NCBI RefSeq assembly: GCF_003054055.1
Contig: NZ_QBKI01000006.1
Coordinates: 186,001-250,000 of the forward strand
DNA from: Pontibacter mucosus
Lineage (GTDB): Bacteria > Bacteroidota > Bacteroidia > Cytophagales > Hymenobacteraceae
Direction: 5' to 3'
Length of the DNA stretch: 64,000 nt
Shown here: piece by piece, positions 43,136-50,740 of the stretch
Position numbering within the stretch: the stretch's first letter is position 1
Layout: every line of letters starts with the position of its first letter
Notes under the pieces: generated by a model
The model's database searches: none
Told to the model about the DNA's origin: nothing
The model's input: the letters and a program-made list of their open reading frames with translations, nothing else
Translations under genes and position numbers: made by a program

Positions 43136-44716
43136 ATGCGTAAATTTTTACTCAAGTATTTCCTGCTACTTTTCGTGGGAGCCTCTGCTTCGTTCGCGCA
43201 GGCACAACAGCAGCCGCTGAAGCGTGAATTCCGCGCCGTCTGGATTGCCACCGTGGCCAACATCGACTGGCCGGGGCAGAAAGGCCTCTCGCCCGCCGTG
43301 CAGCAGCAAGAGTTTAAGTACATTTTAGACGAGCACCAGAAAAACGGGATGAATGCGGTAATAGTGCAAGTTCGCCCCGCCGCAGACGCCCTTTACCGCA
43401 GCAATTTGGAGCCCTGGTCGGAGTTTTTGAGCGGCAAACAGGGAGTGGCCACCAACCCGCCCTACGACCCGCTGCAGTTCATGCTCGATGAGGCCCACAA
43501 ACGCGGCATGGAGTTTCATGCCTGGTTTAACCCCTACCGTGCCACCTTCGATGCCAAGGCGCAGGTAGCCCCGGACCACATCACCAAACGCAAGCCGGAC
43601 TGGTTTGTGCAGTATGACGGCAAGCTGTTGTTTAACCCGGGCATCCCGGAGGTGCGCCAGTACATTACCAGCGTGGTGATGGACGTGGTGAACCGCTACG
43701 ATATAGACGGAGTGCACTTCGACGACTACTTCTACCCTTACCCGGTGGGCAAACTGAAGTTCCCGGACGACAACACCTATGCTGCTTACAAAGGCCTTTT
43801 TACGAACAAGGACGACTGGCGCCGCTACAATGTGGATGAGTTGATAGCAGCTGTATCGGATAGTATAAACGCAGTGAAGCCGTGGGTAAAATTCGGCATC
43901 AGCCCTTCGGGTGTTTGGAAAAACCTGGCTGACGGCCCGGACGGCTCCGATACCCGCGCGGGTGCCCCGAGCTACACGGCCCTCTATGCCGATACCCGCA
44001 AATGGATGCAGCTGGGCTGGATTGATTACCTGGTGCCGCAACTGTACTGGCACATCGGCAACCCAGCCGCCGATTTTAAGACGCTGGTGGAGTGGTGGTC
44101 GCAGAACTCCTTCCAGCGCCACCTGTACATAGGACTGGGTGCTTATAAAATCGCCTCCGACCCTACCTACTCGGATTGGCACGACCCGAACCAGATGCCA
44201 CGCCAGCTGCAGCTTACCAGGCACACCCCCAACATTACGGGCAGCGTGTTTTTCAGCTCCAAATCGGTGATGAGCAACCCGAATAACCTGCAGGATTCTT
44301 TGCGCACATCATACTATAAATACCCTGCCCTGCCGCCCGTGATGGCGTGGAAGAAAAGTGAGGAACTGGAGCCGCCGTTCTCCCTGAAGGCTCGCCAGAC
44401 AGACAATGGGGTGCGCCTGCATTGGCAACACGACCAGAACGTGCGTTACTACCTGATTTACCGCTTCGAGAAAGCAGACATCTGGGAAACGCCTATCTGG
44501 AAACGCGCTTTCTGGGAGGATCGCAAGTGGAAGCCAGGTATAAATGACCTGAACAACCCGGCCAGCATCGTGGCCAAGGTCTTCGGCACCAACACTGTGT
44601 TCATCGACGAAACACCTCTGGAGAGCGGCAGGTATGTTTACGTGGTAACCGCCCTGGACCGCCAGCAGAACGAGAGCGAGCCTTCGCTACCGGTAACGGT
44701 AAAGTATAAATGGTAA
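43136..44716 (+). CDS. Family 10-like glycosyl hydrolase (GHL10/DUF187), paralogue 1
   Basis: 526 residues; signal peptide 1-22 (AQAQQ). GHL10 domain at about 25-345: REFRAVWIATVANIDWPGQ, ILDEHQKNGMNAVIVQVRP, EFHAWFNPYRATFDA, IDGVHFDDYFYPYPVG with the likely catalytic Asp residues, and IGLGAYKI. A fibronectin-III-like C-terminal domain (about 415-520) contains YLIYRFEKAD and RYVYVVTALDRQQNESEP. Related enzymes are proposed to cut peptidoglycan glycan strands from the non-reducing end. A close paralogue is at 48328-49869 and differs mainly in the C-terminal domain. Confidence 0.92.
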   Translation: MRKFLLKYFLLLFVGASASFAQAQQQPLKREFRAVWIATVANIDWPGQKGLSPAVQQQEFKYILDEHQKNGMNAVIVQVRPAADALYRSNLEPWSEFLSGKQGVATNPPYDPLQFMLDEAHKRGMEFHAWFNPYRATFDAKAQVAPDHITKRKPDWFVQYDGKLLFNPGIPEVRQYITSVVMDVVNRYDIDGVHFDDYFYPYPVGKLKFPDDNTYAAYKGLFTNKDDWRRYNVDELIAAVSDSINAVKPWVKFGISPSGVWKNLADGPDGSDTRAGAPSYTALYADTRKWMQLGWIDYLVPQLYWHIGNPAADFKTLVEWWSQNSFQRHLYIGLGAYKIASDPTYSDWHDPNQMPRQLQLTRHTPNITGSVFFSSKSVMSNPNNLQDSLRTSYYKYPALPPVMAWKKSEELEPPFSLKARQTDNGVRLHWQHDQNVRYYLIYRFEKADIWETPIWKRAFWEDRKWKPGINDLNNPASIVAKVFGTNTVFIDETPLESGRYVYVVTALDRQQNESEPSLPVTVKYKW

Positions 44717-44841
44717 AGCTGGAAAGGGATTTTGGAAAAAAGAGTTTTTAGACAAAGGACTTTTGAGGTATAGGTGCTAAGGTTCATTTATTTGTTTATA
44801 CTTCAAGCTATTCTCCCCATACTTAACCTTATCAGTTTACC

Positions 44842-44882
44842 AAACCAAGAACAGCCGCTCTGGGAGCGGCTGTTCTTGGTTT
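44842..44882. terminator. Long bidirectional terminator
   Basis: A 19-bp perfect stem, AAACCAAGAACAGCCGCTC (44842-44860) with its complement at 44864-44882, 3-nt loop. It ends 16 bp before the deacetylase stop codon, so it closes both the GHL10 gene (+) and the GH9-deacetylase unit (-). Confidence 0.92.
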
Positions 44883-44898
44883 ATATACGCTATACTAA

Positions 44899-45603
44899 CT
44901 AATTCAAAAGCGCATCGATAGTCACAAAACGGTACCCTTTGCCCTTTAGCTCAGCCAGCAGCGTATCCAGGCGATGGTAAAACTTGTCGGTGCGACGCGG
45001 GTCTGTGCCGATGTGCACCAAAAGTATAAAACCATTCAACCCATTTGGGTCTTTAGCTTCGTGCTCCAGGATGGAGCGATATACCTTTTCGGAACTGAGA
45101 TACCTGCTGCCCATTTCCGGCCAGGTGTAGTCGGCGGTGGAGCGGGTGCCGGGGCTGAAGTTTACCAACTGCAACCCTTCCTGCGCCGTCCACTCCGTTA
45201 TACTTTTGTTATACCACTCATAGGGCGGCAGAAAGTAGGGCGCATCCGCTTTTCGAACGCCAAAGGCAGCCATCCGCTCGTAATTCTTCCGCAGATCCTG
45301 GCGAAACTGCTCCTGCGTCACCAGCAGGCTGTCGCGTTTGGTCCAGTCGCAGTAGAGCAGGTGCTCGTCGGAGTGGGCACCCAGGTAATGCTTCTCCCTA
45401 GCAAGCTTTTTTAACAGGGGCTTAAAAGCCGGATTCCGGTAAAAGCGCCCAGTCAGGAAGAACGAGGCTTTTACCTGCTGCTCCCGTAGCGTCTTTGCAA
45501 TTACCTCCCCACCGTCCGCGTACTCATCACCCGTAAAAACCAGTGCTATACTTTTGATTGTAGTATCGCCCCGGATAATGGCCCCATGCGCGTCCCGGAT
45601 TAC
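44899..45603 (-). CDS. Polysaccharide deacetylase (CE4-like) domain, -1 frame continuation of the GH9 gene
   Basis: An open frame of 234 codons that starts exactly in the -1 frame at the slippery site ending GH9. It reads VIRDAHGAIIRGDTTIKSIA, LVFTGDEYADGGEVIAKTL, KASFFLTGRFYRN, LGAHSDEHLLYCDW (the HSxxH zinc motif), PYFLPPYEWYN and GFILLVHIGTDPRRTDKFYH, a NodB-type deacetylase with an unusual first motif. There is no ATG or credible start between the upstream in-frame stop (near 45687) and the first conserved strand; the first in-frame GTG (45321) lies well inside the fold and would delete motifs 1 and 2. So it is not made alone as a full domain. It is either a frameshift-made extension or the product of a 1-base indel. 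Confidence 0.82.
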   Translation of the reverse strand, partial: VIRDAHGAIIRGDTTIKSIALVFTGDEYADGGEVIAKTLREQQVKASFFLTGRFYRNPAFKPLLKKLAREKHYLGAHSDEHLLYCDWTKRDSLLVTQEQFRQDLRKNYERMAAFGVRKADAPYFLPPYEWYNKSITEWTAQEGLQLVNFSPGTRSTADYTWPEMGSRYLSSEKVYRSILEHEAKDPNGLNGFILLVHIGTDPRRTDKFYHRLDTLLAELKGKGYRFVTIDALLN

Positions 45604-47465
45604 TTTTTTGCCTGCGCCCCCTCCCGTGCGCTGTGCTCCTTGGCTGCGAGCAGGTAAATGAGCGAGGCAGTTCCGTCCATGGTTGGCTCATTGGTAGAGT
45701 AGTCGCCGAAATCATCGTGGTATACTACCAGGTCGGACTGAAATGCAGCATACTCATCCGGCTGCTCGAGCTTAATGCCAATCAGGTTTTTATAGATGCT
45801 GCCGTACACCGGACCGTCCACCAGGCCGCCATCCAGTGGCATCTGGTGCAGGAAGGTCAGTGCAGAGTGCGGGTCTTCGGGCGTGTCGCCATGGTCAGGT
45901 AACCCAAACACCATGCTGGTGCCCCACGGATTCGCGCCAAACAGCCAGTCGATGTTGGCCTGCTCCAGCTCGGCATAGGTCTCATCCCCACTGAGGGTGC
46001 GGTAGAGGTAGCTTTGGATAGCGAAGGAGGTGGTCAGGTTATTCGAGCACCAGATGAACGGAACCCCGCGGTAAAAGGCGTTCTTCTTTGCTTTCGCATA
46101 TACACGCTCGATGCCTTCCTTGTAAAAGCCTAGCAGCTCAGCCTTTTTAGCTTCGTCGGCCTTTTTAGCTAGCTCATAGTGCCCGAAGTTGTGGAAGGGA
46201 TACCACTGGTAATGGCGGGCCGTGTCGGCACCCATCCAGGGGGTTACCTTTTCCTGCAGCCCGTAAGTATAGGCCTGAGTGAAGTACGTTTGGTCCCCGG
46301 TTAGCTGATGCAACGCGGCCGCTCCTAATTGCATGTCGTCTACCCAGTTATCCTCCTCGTAAAAGTATGGCGCACGGTTTGGAGCGGTCTGGGCTACACC
46401 CGGCTTAGCCAGCCCAAGCTTGTAAGCCGATTGGGCTTTTTTGCTGTATAAGTCCGCCAGGGCTTCATCCTTGCCACTGTAGATCTGAGCTCCCAGGGCG
46501 AAGGCGCTGGCAAATTTACCAGCCGTGGAGGCTGCACCTGTCGCCCTGTTTTTATACTTGCCCAGCCCCTGCGGCTCGCCGGTTACAAAGTATACGGGGC
46601 GCGCTTTACCTGGCCCCATGCCGTAATCAACATCGTCTTTGGTCGGAAGGCGCAGCCCCTGGTGGTCGCGGTCGTCAGCCAATTGATTGAAGAGCCAATC
46701 TTCCCGCGGGTGCATTTTGGTGAGCCAGGTCAAGCCCCATTTCGCCTCATCCAGCACATCGGCCACGCCGTTGCTTCCCTCCAGGCCATTGTCCTGGTGA
46801 TCGTCGCCGAACACGTCAGGGAAATCGCGATAGGCGGCTAGCAGGTGGTAGGTCGCGTTGGCAGAAGTAGTCGAATATTGCAGGTAATCGGAGGCATCGT
46901 GCCAACCACCTGACACGTCGATGAGGGTACTGTCCGGCATCGGCCCGTACATGGTATAGCCATCGTGCACGTGGCAGGAGTCTTTGAGGTAGGGGTTAAA
47001 GCCGCTGCGCTGCTGGCGCATGTAGCGGAGCGTAAAGTCTGCGGTGCCTTCATACACATCGGCCGCTACCCTGAAAACCGGCGACGTAGCGCCGCCTGCC
47101 TTGATGTAGTAGGTGCCTGGCGCTGTAAAGGAAGTGAAGTTAAGGCGGTACGACTCCGTGAAAGGACCGTAGGCCCCGAATGCCTCCCCGGCCTCGCCTT
47201 TAAACACCACCTTGTCGGTAGAAGCGTCTACCAGCTCAAAACGGCGCAGTTTTTCCTGGCCCTTGCTCACCCACACCGCCACCTTGATGCCAGAGGGCGT
47301 GTACCCCAACTGGTTGATGCGCACCCAGGCGCTTGCCTGTCCCGAAGCGGCCTCGTCAGTGCCCTTATACTTTGTTTGCGCGCAGCCCACTAGGCCCAAA
47401 CCGCCGGATGCTGAAACGAGGGCCGCCAAGGCCAGTGCTTTAAGTGTTTTCTTTTGTATCATCAT
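45600..47465 (-). CDS. Glycoside hydrolase family 9 lipoprotein
   Basis: 621 residues in the zero frame. Lipobox GLVGC gives lipid Cys28. An Ig-like CelD_N domain (about 45-135, VRINQLGYTPSGIKVAVW) precedes the GH9 (alpha/alpha)6 domain with the catalytic-base motif GGWHDASDYLQY and the proton-donor region DYSTNEPTMDGTASLIYLLA. GH9 holds endoglucanases but also exo-beta-glucosaminidases; given NagB, GH3 and the attached deacetylase, an amino-sugar polymer is a fair alternative to cellulose (inference). The zero frame stops right after GCA AAA AAG, a slippery site; a -1 shift would give a protein of about 855 residues with a C-terminal deacetylase. The amidase gene lies 49 bp upstream on the same strand. 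Confidence 0.92.
   Translation of the reverse strand: MMIQKKTLKALALAALVSASGGLGLVGCAQTKYKGTDEAASGQASAWVRINQLGYTPSGIKVAVWVSKGQEKLRRFELVDASTDKVVFKGEAGEAFGAYGPFTESYRLNFTSFTAPGTYYIKAGGATSPVFRVAADVYEGTADFTLRYMRQQRSGFNPYLKDSCHVHDGYTMYGPMPDSTLIDVSGGWHDASDYLQYSTTSANATYHLLAAYRDFPDVFGDDHQDNGLEGSNGVADVLDEAKWGLTWLTKMHPREDWLFNQLADDRDHQGLRLPTKDDVDYGMGPGKARPVYFVTGEPQGLGKYKNRATGAASTAGKFASAFALGAQIYSGKDEALADLYSKKAQSAYKLGLAKPGVAQTAPNRAPYFYEEDNWVDDMQLGAAALHQLTGDQTYFTQAYTYGLQEKVTPWMGADTARHYQWYPFHNFGHYELAKKADEAKKAELLGFYKEGIERVYAKAKKNAFYRGVPFIWCSNNLTTSFAIQSYLYRTLSGDETYAELEQANIDWLFGANPWGTSMVFGLPDHGDTPEDPHSALTFLHQMPLDGGLVDGPVYGSIYKNLIGIKLEQPDEYAAFQSDLVVYHDDFGDYSTNEPTMDGTASLIYLLAAKEHSAREGAQAKK
45603..45609 (-). promoter_or_regulatory. 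Slippery heptamer A-AAA-AAG at the GH9 stop codon
   Basis: On the minus strand the zero-frame codons are GCA AAA AAG TAA. The heptamer A AAA AAG is the same one used by E. coli dnaX for -1 frameshifting. A -1 shift skips the stop and enters the deacetylase frame at GTA ATC CGG. I see only weak pairing (CCGG with CCGG) downstream, no strong stem. Confidence 0.65.
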
Positions 47466-47514
47466 GCAGAAATTAAAGCTCGGTTTTTAAAGTATAAAAT
47501 CAGGAAATGAACGG

Positions 47515-48126
47515 TTACTTGTTCCTTGCCACCAACTCCCTGAAATGCGGAAGCATGTCATAGAGCCCCTTGCCCGGGCACTGGGTCTGTGCAAAATCCA
47601 GGTGGCCGCCCAAGCTGTCTGCCGGAATGTTATAGCGTTTTGCCAGGGCAGGCACCAGCCTGTTCAGCGTTTTCATTTGCGCCGAGGTGATAGGCTCCTC
47701 CTCAAAGTTTCCCTCCACTACTACCAGCAGGTGACCAGCCGGATCGTAGGAAGTATTGGAGTCTCCTGCATAACCTAGGTCTCTTCCTTCTGCCACCTGG
47801 CCGTGGCAATCAATGTACATATGATAAGGTATATCAGCCCACTGCGGCTTGGTTCTGCCATCCCATAGCAAGCTTTCCTCCTGCGAAAACTTCTGCAAGG
47901 CCCGCATCTTATCGGTTAAGGTTCTGTGGGGCAGCTGCTTAGTGGCTGTGTGGTGGATGGTTAGGCGCGTGAGGGTATGGCTGCGCATGGGCAACACCGG
48001 TGCATTCGCCCCCCAAGCCTCGCGGGAGAGAAAAGCGATGTCGCCAGCTACGGCCTGCTGCGAGGCGGGGCGCTGGCAGCCCAGCAACAGCACAAGTATA
48101 AACGGGAGCAGGAGGGTGTATTTCAT
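47515..48126 (-). CDS. N-acetylmuramoyl-L-alanine amidase, PGRP type, lipoprotein
   Basis: 203 residues. Lipobox LLLGC gives lipid Cys17. The peptidoglycan-recognition-protein fold shows LSREAWGANAP, RLTIHHTATKQLPH (zinc His), ADIPYHMYIDCHGQVAEGRDLGYAGD with its conserved aromatics, and GHLDFAQTQCPGKGLYDMLP with the second His and the Cys that takes the place of the third ligand in many PGRPs. It splits MurNAc-L-Ala. It heads the minus-strand unit amidase - GH9 - deacetylase. A second amidase of a different subfamily lies at 16960-17880. Confidence 0.92.
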   Translation of the reverse strand: MKYTLLLPFILVLLLGCQRPASQQAVAGDIAFLSREAWGANAPVLPMRSHTLTRLTIHHTATKQLPHRTLTDKMRALQKFSQEESLLWDGRTKPQWADIPYHMYIDCHGQVAEGRDLGYAGDSNTSYDPAGHLLVVVEGNFEEEPITSAQMKTLNRLVPALAKRYNIPADSLGGHLDFAQTQCPGKGLYDMLPHFRELVARNK

Positions 48127-48327
48127 AGGTTAAGCAGGAGGTGAGGCACGGGTTTAATACTTTGCTCCGCGCTCAGTGATAGTAATTTAGCATTGCTAAT
48201 ATACAATATCCATTATATATTGACAATTAAACACTGATGCACTAACCTATACTTCTGAGATTTCTTTCGCACGGCGATCTGCCACAGATAAACCAACTCA
48301 TAACCAACCTATCTTTAACCAACACCC

Positions 48328-49869
48328 ATGAAAAAACTTTTTATACTTTGCCTCTTTCTACTAAGCTTTCCGGCTTTGGAGGCTTTCTCCCAATCCACCA
48401 CGCCGAAGCGCGAGTTCCGGGCGGTCTGGATTGCCACGGTGGCCAACATCGATTGGCCAAGCCAGCCGGGCCTTTCCTCGGTTATTCAGCAAGAGGAGTT
48501 TAAGTACATTCTGGATGAGCACCAGAAGAACGGCATGAATGCGGTGGTGGTACAAGTGCGCCCCACCACAGACGCGTTCTACCGCAGCGACAAGGAACTG
48601 TGGTCGCACTGGCTCTCCGGAACACAAGGCAAAGCGCCCAACCCTCCCTACGATCCGCTCGCTTTCCAGATTGCCGAGGCCCATAAGCGCGGCATGGAGT
48701 TCCATGCCTGGTTTAACCCCTACCGCGCCTCCCACGACACCATCATTGCTAACCTCAACCCCAACCACATCACCCAAACCAAGCCGGAATGGTTTATACA
48801 GTATGGCGGCAAACTATACTTTAAACCTGGCCTCCCGGAAGTTCGTGAGTATATCACCGGCATTATCATGGATGTGGTGCGCAACTATGAGGTAGACGCC
48901 ATTCACTTCGACGACTACTTCTACCCCTACCCTACGGCCGAGCCTTTTCCGGATGATGAGGACTTCGAAAAGTATGGCGCAGGCTTTGCCAGCAAAGACG
49001 ACTGGCGCCGCTATAACGTGGATGAGGTTATCAAGTCCCTCTCCGATAGTATAAAAGCGGTGAACCCAAGGGTTAAATTCGGCATCAGTCCTTTCTCCAT
49101 CTGGCGTAACAAAACCGCAGAAGACACGCGCGGCTCTGACACCAAAGGCGGTCTCACGAACTACGACCACCTGTACGCCGATATCCGGGGCTGGCTTGAA
49201 AAAGGCTGGATAGACTACAACGTGCCGCAGCTATACTTCCACATCGGATACGATGTGGCTGACTACGCCAAGCTGCTGGACTGGTGGAGCAAAAATAACT
49301 TTGGCAAGCACCTCTACATTGGCCAGGGCACCTATAAGGTCAACAGCGACCGAAGGTTTAGGGAATGGTCTGATCCCCTGGAAAATGGCCGCCAGCTTCG
49401 CCTGAACCGAAGTACGCCTAATGTGCATGGCAGCGTGTTCTTCAGTTCCAAATCGGTAATGAGCAACCCGAACGGCGTACAGGACAGCCTGCGCCAGGAC
49501 TTTTACCGCTTGCCTGCGCTGGTTCCCACCATGGCCTGGATTGACGCTATTGCCCCGATGGCCCCGGAGGCGTTGGAGGCTAAAAGCACGCACGAAGGCG
49601 TGTACCTGAACTGGAGCCCCTCCAAGCCTGCCTCCGACGGCGAAACCGCCCGTTACTACGTGGTATACCGATTCCCGAAAAACCAGCAGCCGGACTTCGA
49701 TAACCCCGAAAATATCGTTGCTAAAGTATACAAAGACACCCTGCACTACCTCGACCGGGACGTGAAACCAGGCAGGCGCTATACTTACGTCGTAACGGCG
49801 CTAGACCAGATCCAGAATGAAAGCGCACCCACGGCGAGGGTAAAGGTGAAAGGGAAGAAGCTGTTGTAG
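48328..49869 (+). CDS. Family 10-like glycosyl hydrolase (GHL10/DUF187), paralogue 2
   Basis: 513 residues; signal peptide 1-21. It follows paralogue 1 closely through the catalytic domain: REFRAVWIATVANIDWPSQ, ILDEHQKNGMNAVVVQVRP, EFHAWFNPYRASHD, DAIHFDDYFYPYPTAE, DDWRRYNVDEVIKSLSDSIK, and again an Fn3-like C-terminal domain (YYVVYRFPKNQQ, TYVVTALDQIQNESAPT). The two genes lie on the same strand on either side of the GH9/amidase unit. This looks like a gene duplication with the opposite-strand unit between, and may reflect different substrates. A very long palindromic terminator follows. Confidence 0.92.
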   Translation: MKKLFILCLFLLSFPALEAFSQSTTPKREFRAVWIATVANIDWPSQPGLSSVIQQEEFKYILDEHQKNGMNAVVVQVRPTTDAFYRSDKELWSHWLSGTQGKAPNPPYDPLAFQIAEAHKRGMEFHAWFNPYRASHDTIIANLNPNHITQTKPEWFIQYGGKLYFKPGLPEVREYITGIIMDVVRNYEVDAIHFDDYFYPYPTAEPFPDDEDFEKYGAGFASKDDWRRYNVDEVIKSLSDSIKAVNPRVKFGISPFSIWRNKTAEDTRGSDTKGGLTNYDHLYADIRGWLEKGWIDYNVPQLYFHIGYDVADYAKLLDWWSKNNFGKHLYIGQGTYKVNSDRRFREWSDPLENGRQLRLNRSTPNVHGSVFFSSKSVMSNPNGVQDSLRQDFYRLPALVPTMAWIDAIAPMAPEALEAKSTHEGVYLNWSPSKPASDGETARYYVVYRFPKNQQPDFDNPENIVAKVYKDTLHYLDRDVKPGRRYTYVVTALDQIQNESAPTARVKVKGKKLL

Positions 49870-49890
49870 GCGGTTAGCAGTTTACGGCTT

Positions 49891-49940
49891 TATCATAAAC
49901 AAAAAAGCCGCTCAGATGAGCGGCTTTTTTGTTTATGATA
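49891..49940. terminator. Very long bidirectional terminator palindrome
   Basis: Two perfect 24-bp arms (49891-49914 and 49917-49940) with a 2-nt loop. The core is AAAAAAGCCGCTCA and the outer part TATCATAAAC. It lies between the convergent GHL10 paralogue and the DUF4397 gene. Confidence 0.93.
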
Positions 49941-49955
49941 GGTTTTAGGGATTGA

Positions 49956-50723
49956 TTATCTGTCTCTAATCAGCAGAGAGCCTGCTGCAGTAGCAAAGTC
50001 GCCGCGAACGATGAGCGTATACACACGGCCCGCAATTGGTGAAAAGCTAGCAGACTTCAGCACAACTGGTCCTTCTGCACCTTCAAGAGTTAGCTCCACC
50101 ACGTAGCTGCCCTGGGCGTCGATAGCCACATAGTCAGTCTGTCCTTTATAGGATACATCATTGCCAATGGAAGTTCTTGTTTCAGCGGTTTCTGAAGTTG
50201 CGGTACGCACAACAACAGCATCAAGTGCAGAAGGAGCATTTTCGGCCACATTGACAACGCGAATGTAGCTTCGGGAATAATTCGCCTCCGGCATTTTGCT
50301 CTCAACCAGTAGTGTTTCATACGGTTCGGCTAAACCCAGCAGAAACGCTGTGTAATGTCCGCCTTCAGCTAGAGCCACGTTTCCTTGTGCTACCACTGCC
50401 CCACCCGCAGCTGCCGGGCTTATGGCCTGCAGGTTATGTGTTCCGGCTGGCACATTGGAATACCCAAAACTGGATGGGAATACAGAAGTAGTGGTGAAAC
50501 TCAATCCCTGCTCTTCCCCACTTGCGGTAGGGGCCAAGCCAGATATTTTGCTGCTATTCAGGTAAAAGTTAACAGCAGGTGCAGTAGGAGACGTATGCGC
50601 AAACTTGATGAAAGCACCACCCTGTACAGGGTTATTGTGATCCTCAATCGCGTTCTCCTCACAAGCGCCCAGCATCAGGCCGGCTGCCAGCACTAAAAAG
50701 GATTTATATAGTATGTTCTTCAT
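49956..50723 (-). CDS. DUF4397 domain lipoprotein
   Basis: 255 residues. Lipobox LMLGAC gives lipid Cys21. One or two DUF4397 repeats: FIKFAHTSPTAPAVNFYLN at about 38-56, GYSNVPAGTHNLQAISPA, then IRVVNVAENAPSALDAVVV at about 154-172 and VYTLIVRGDF near the end. DUF4397 proteins are surface or periplasmic beta-sandwich proteins of unknown function; as the third gene after SusC and SusD (17 bp gap) it probably is an additional surface-binding lipoprotein of that system. Confidence 0.88.
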   Translation of the reverse strand: MKNILYKSFLVLAAGLMLGACEENAIEDHNNPVQGGAFIKFAHTSPTAPAVNFYLNSSKISGLAPTASGEEQGLSFTTTSVFPSSFGYSNVPAGTHNLQAISPAAAGGAVVAQGNVALAEGGHYTAFLLGLAEPYETLLVESKMPEANYSRSYIRVVNVAENAPSALDAVVVRTATSETAETRTSIGNDVSYKGQTDYVAIDAQGSYVVELTLEGAEGPVVLKSASFSPIAGRVYTLIVRGDFATAAGSLLIRDR

Positions 50724-50740
50724 AATAATCTACTTTACAT

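Noticed and set aside
45527-45715. 62-codon minus-strand frame across the GH9/deacetylase junction
   Set aside because: A third frame unrelated to both the GH9 and deacetylase frames; no conserved content.
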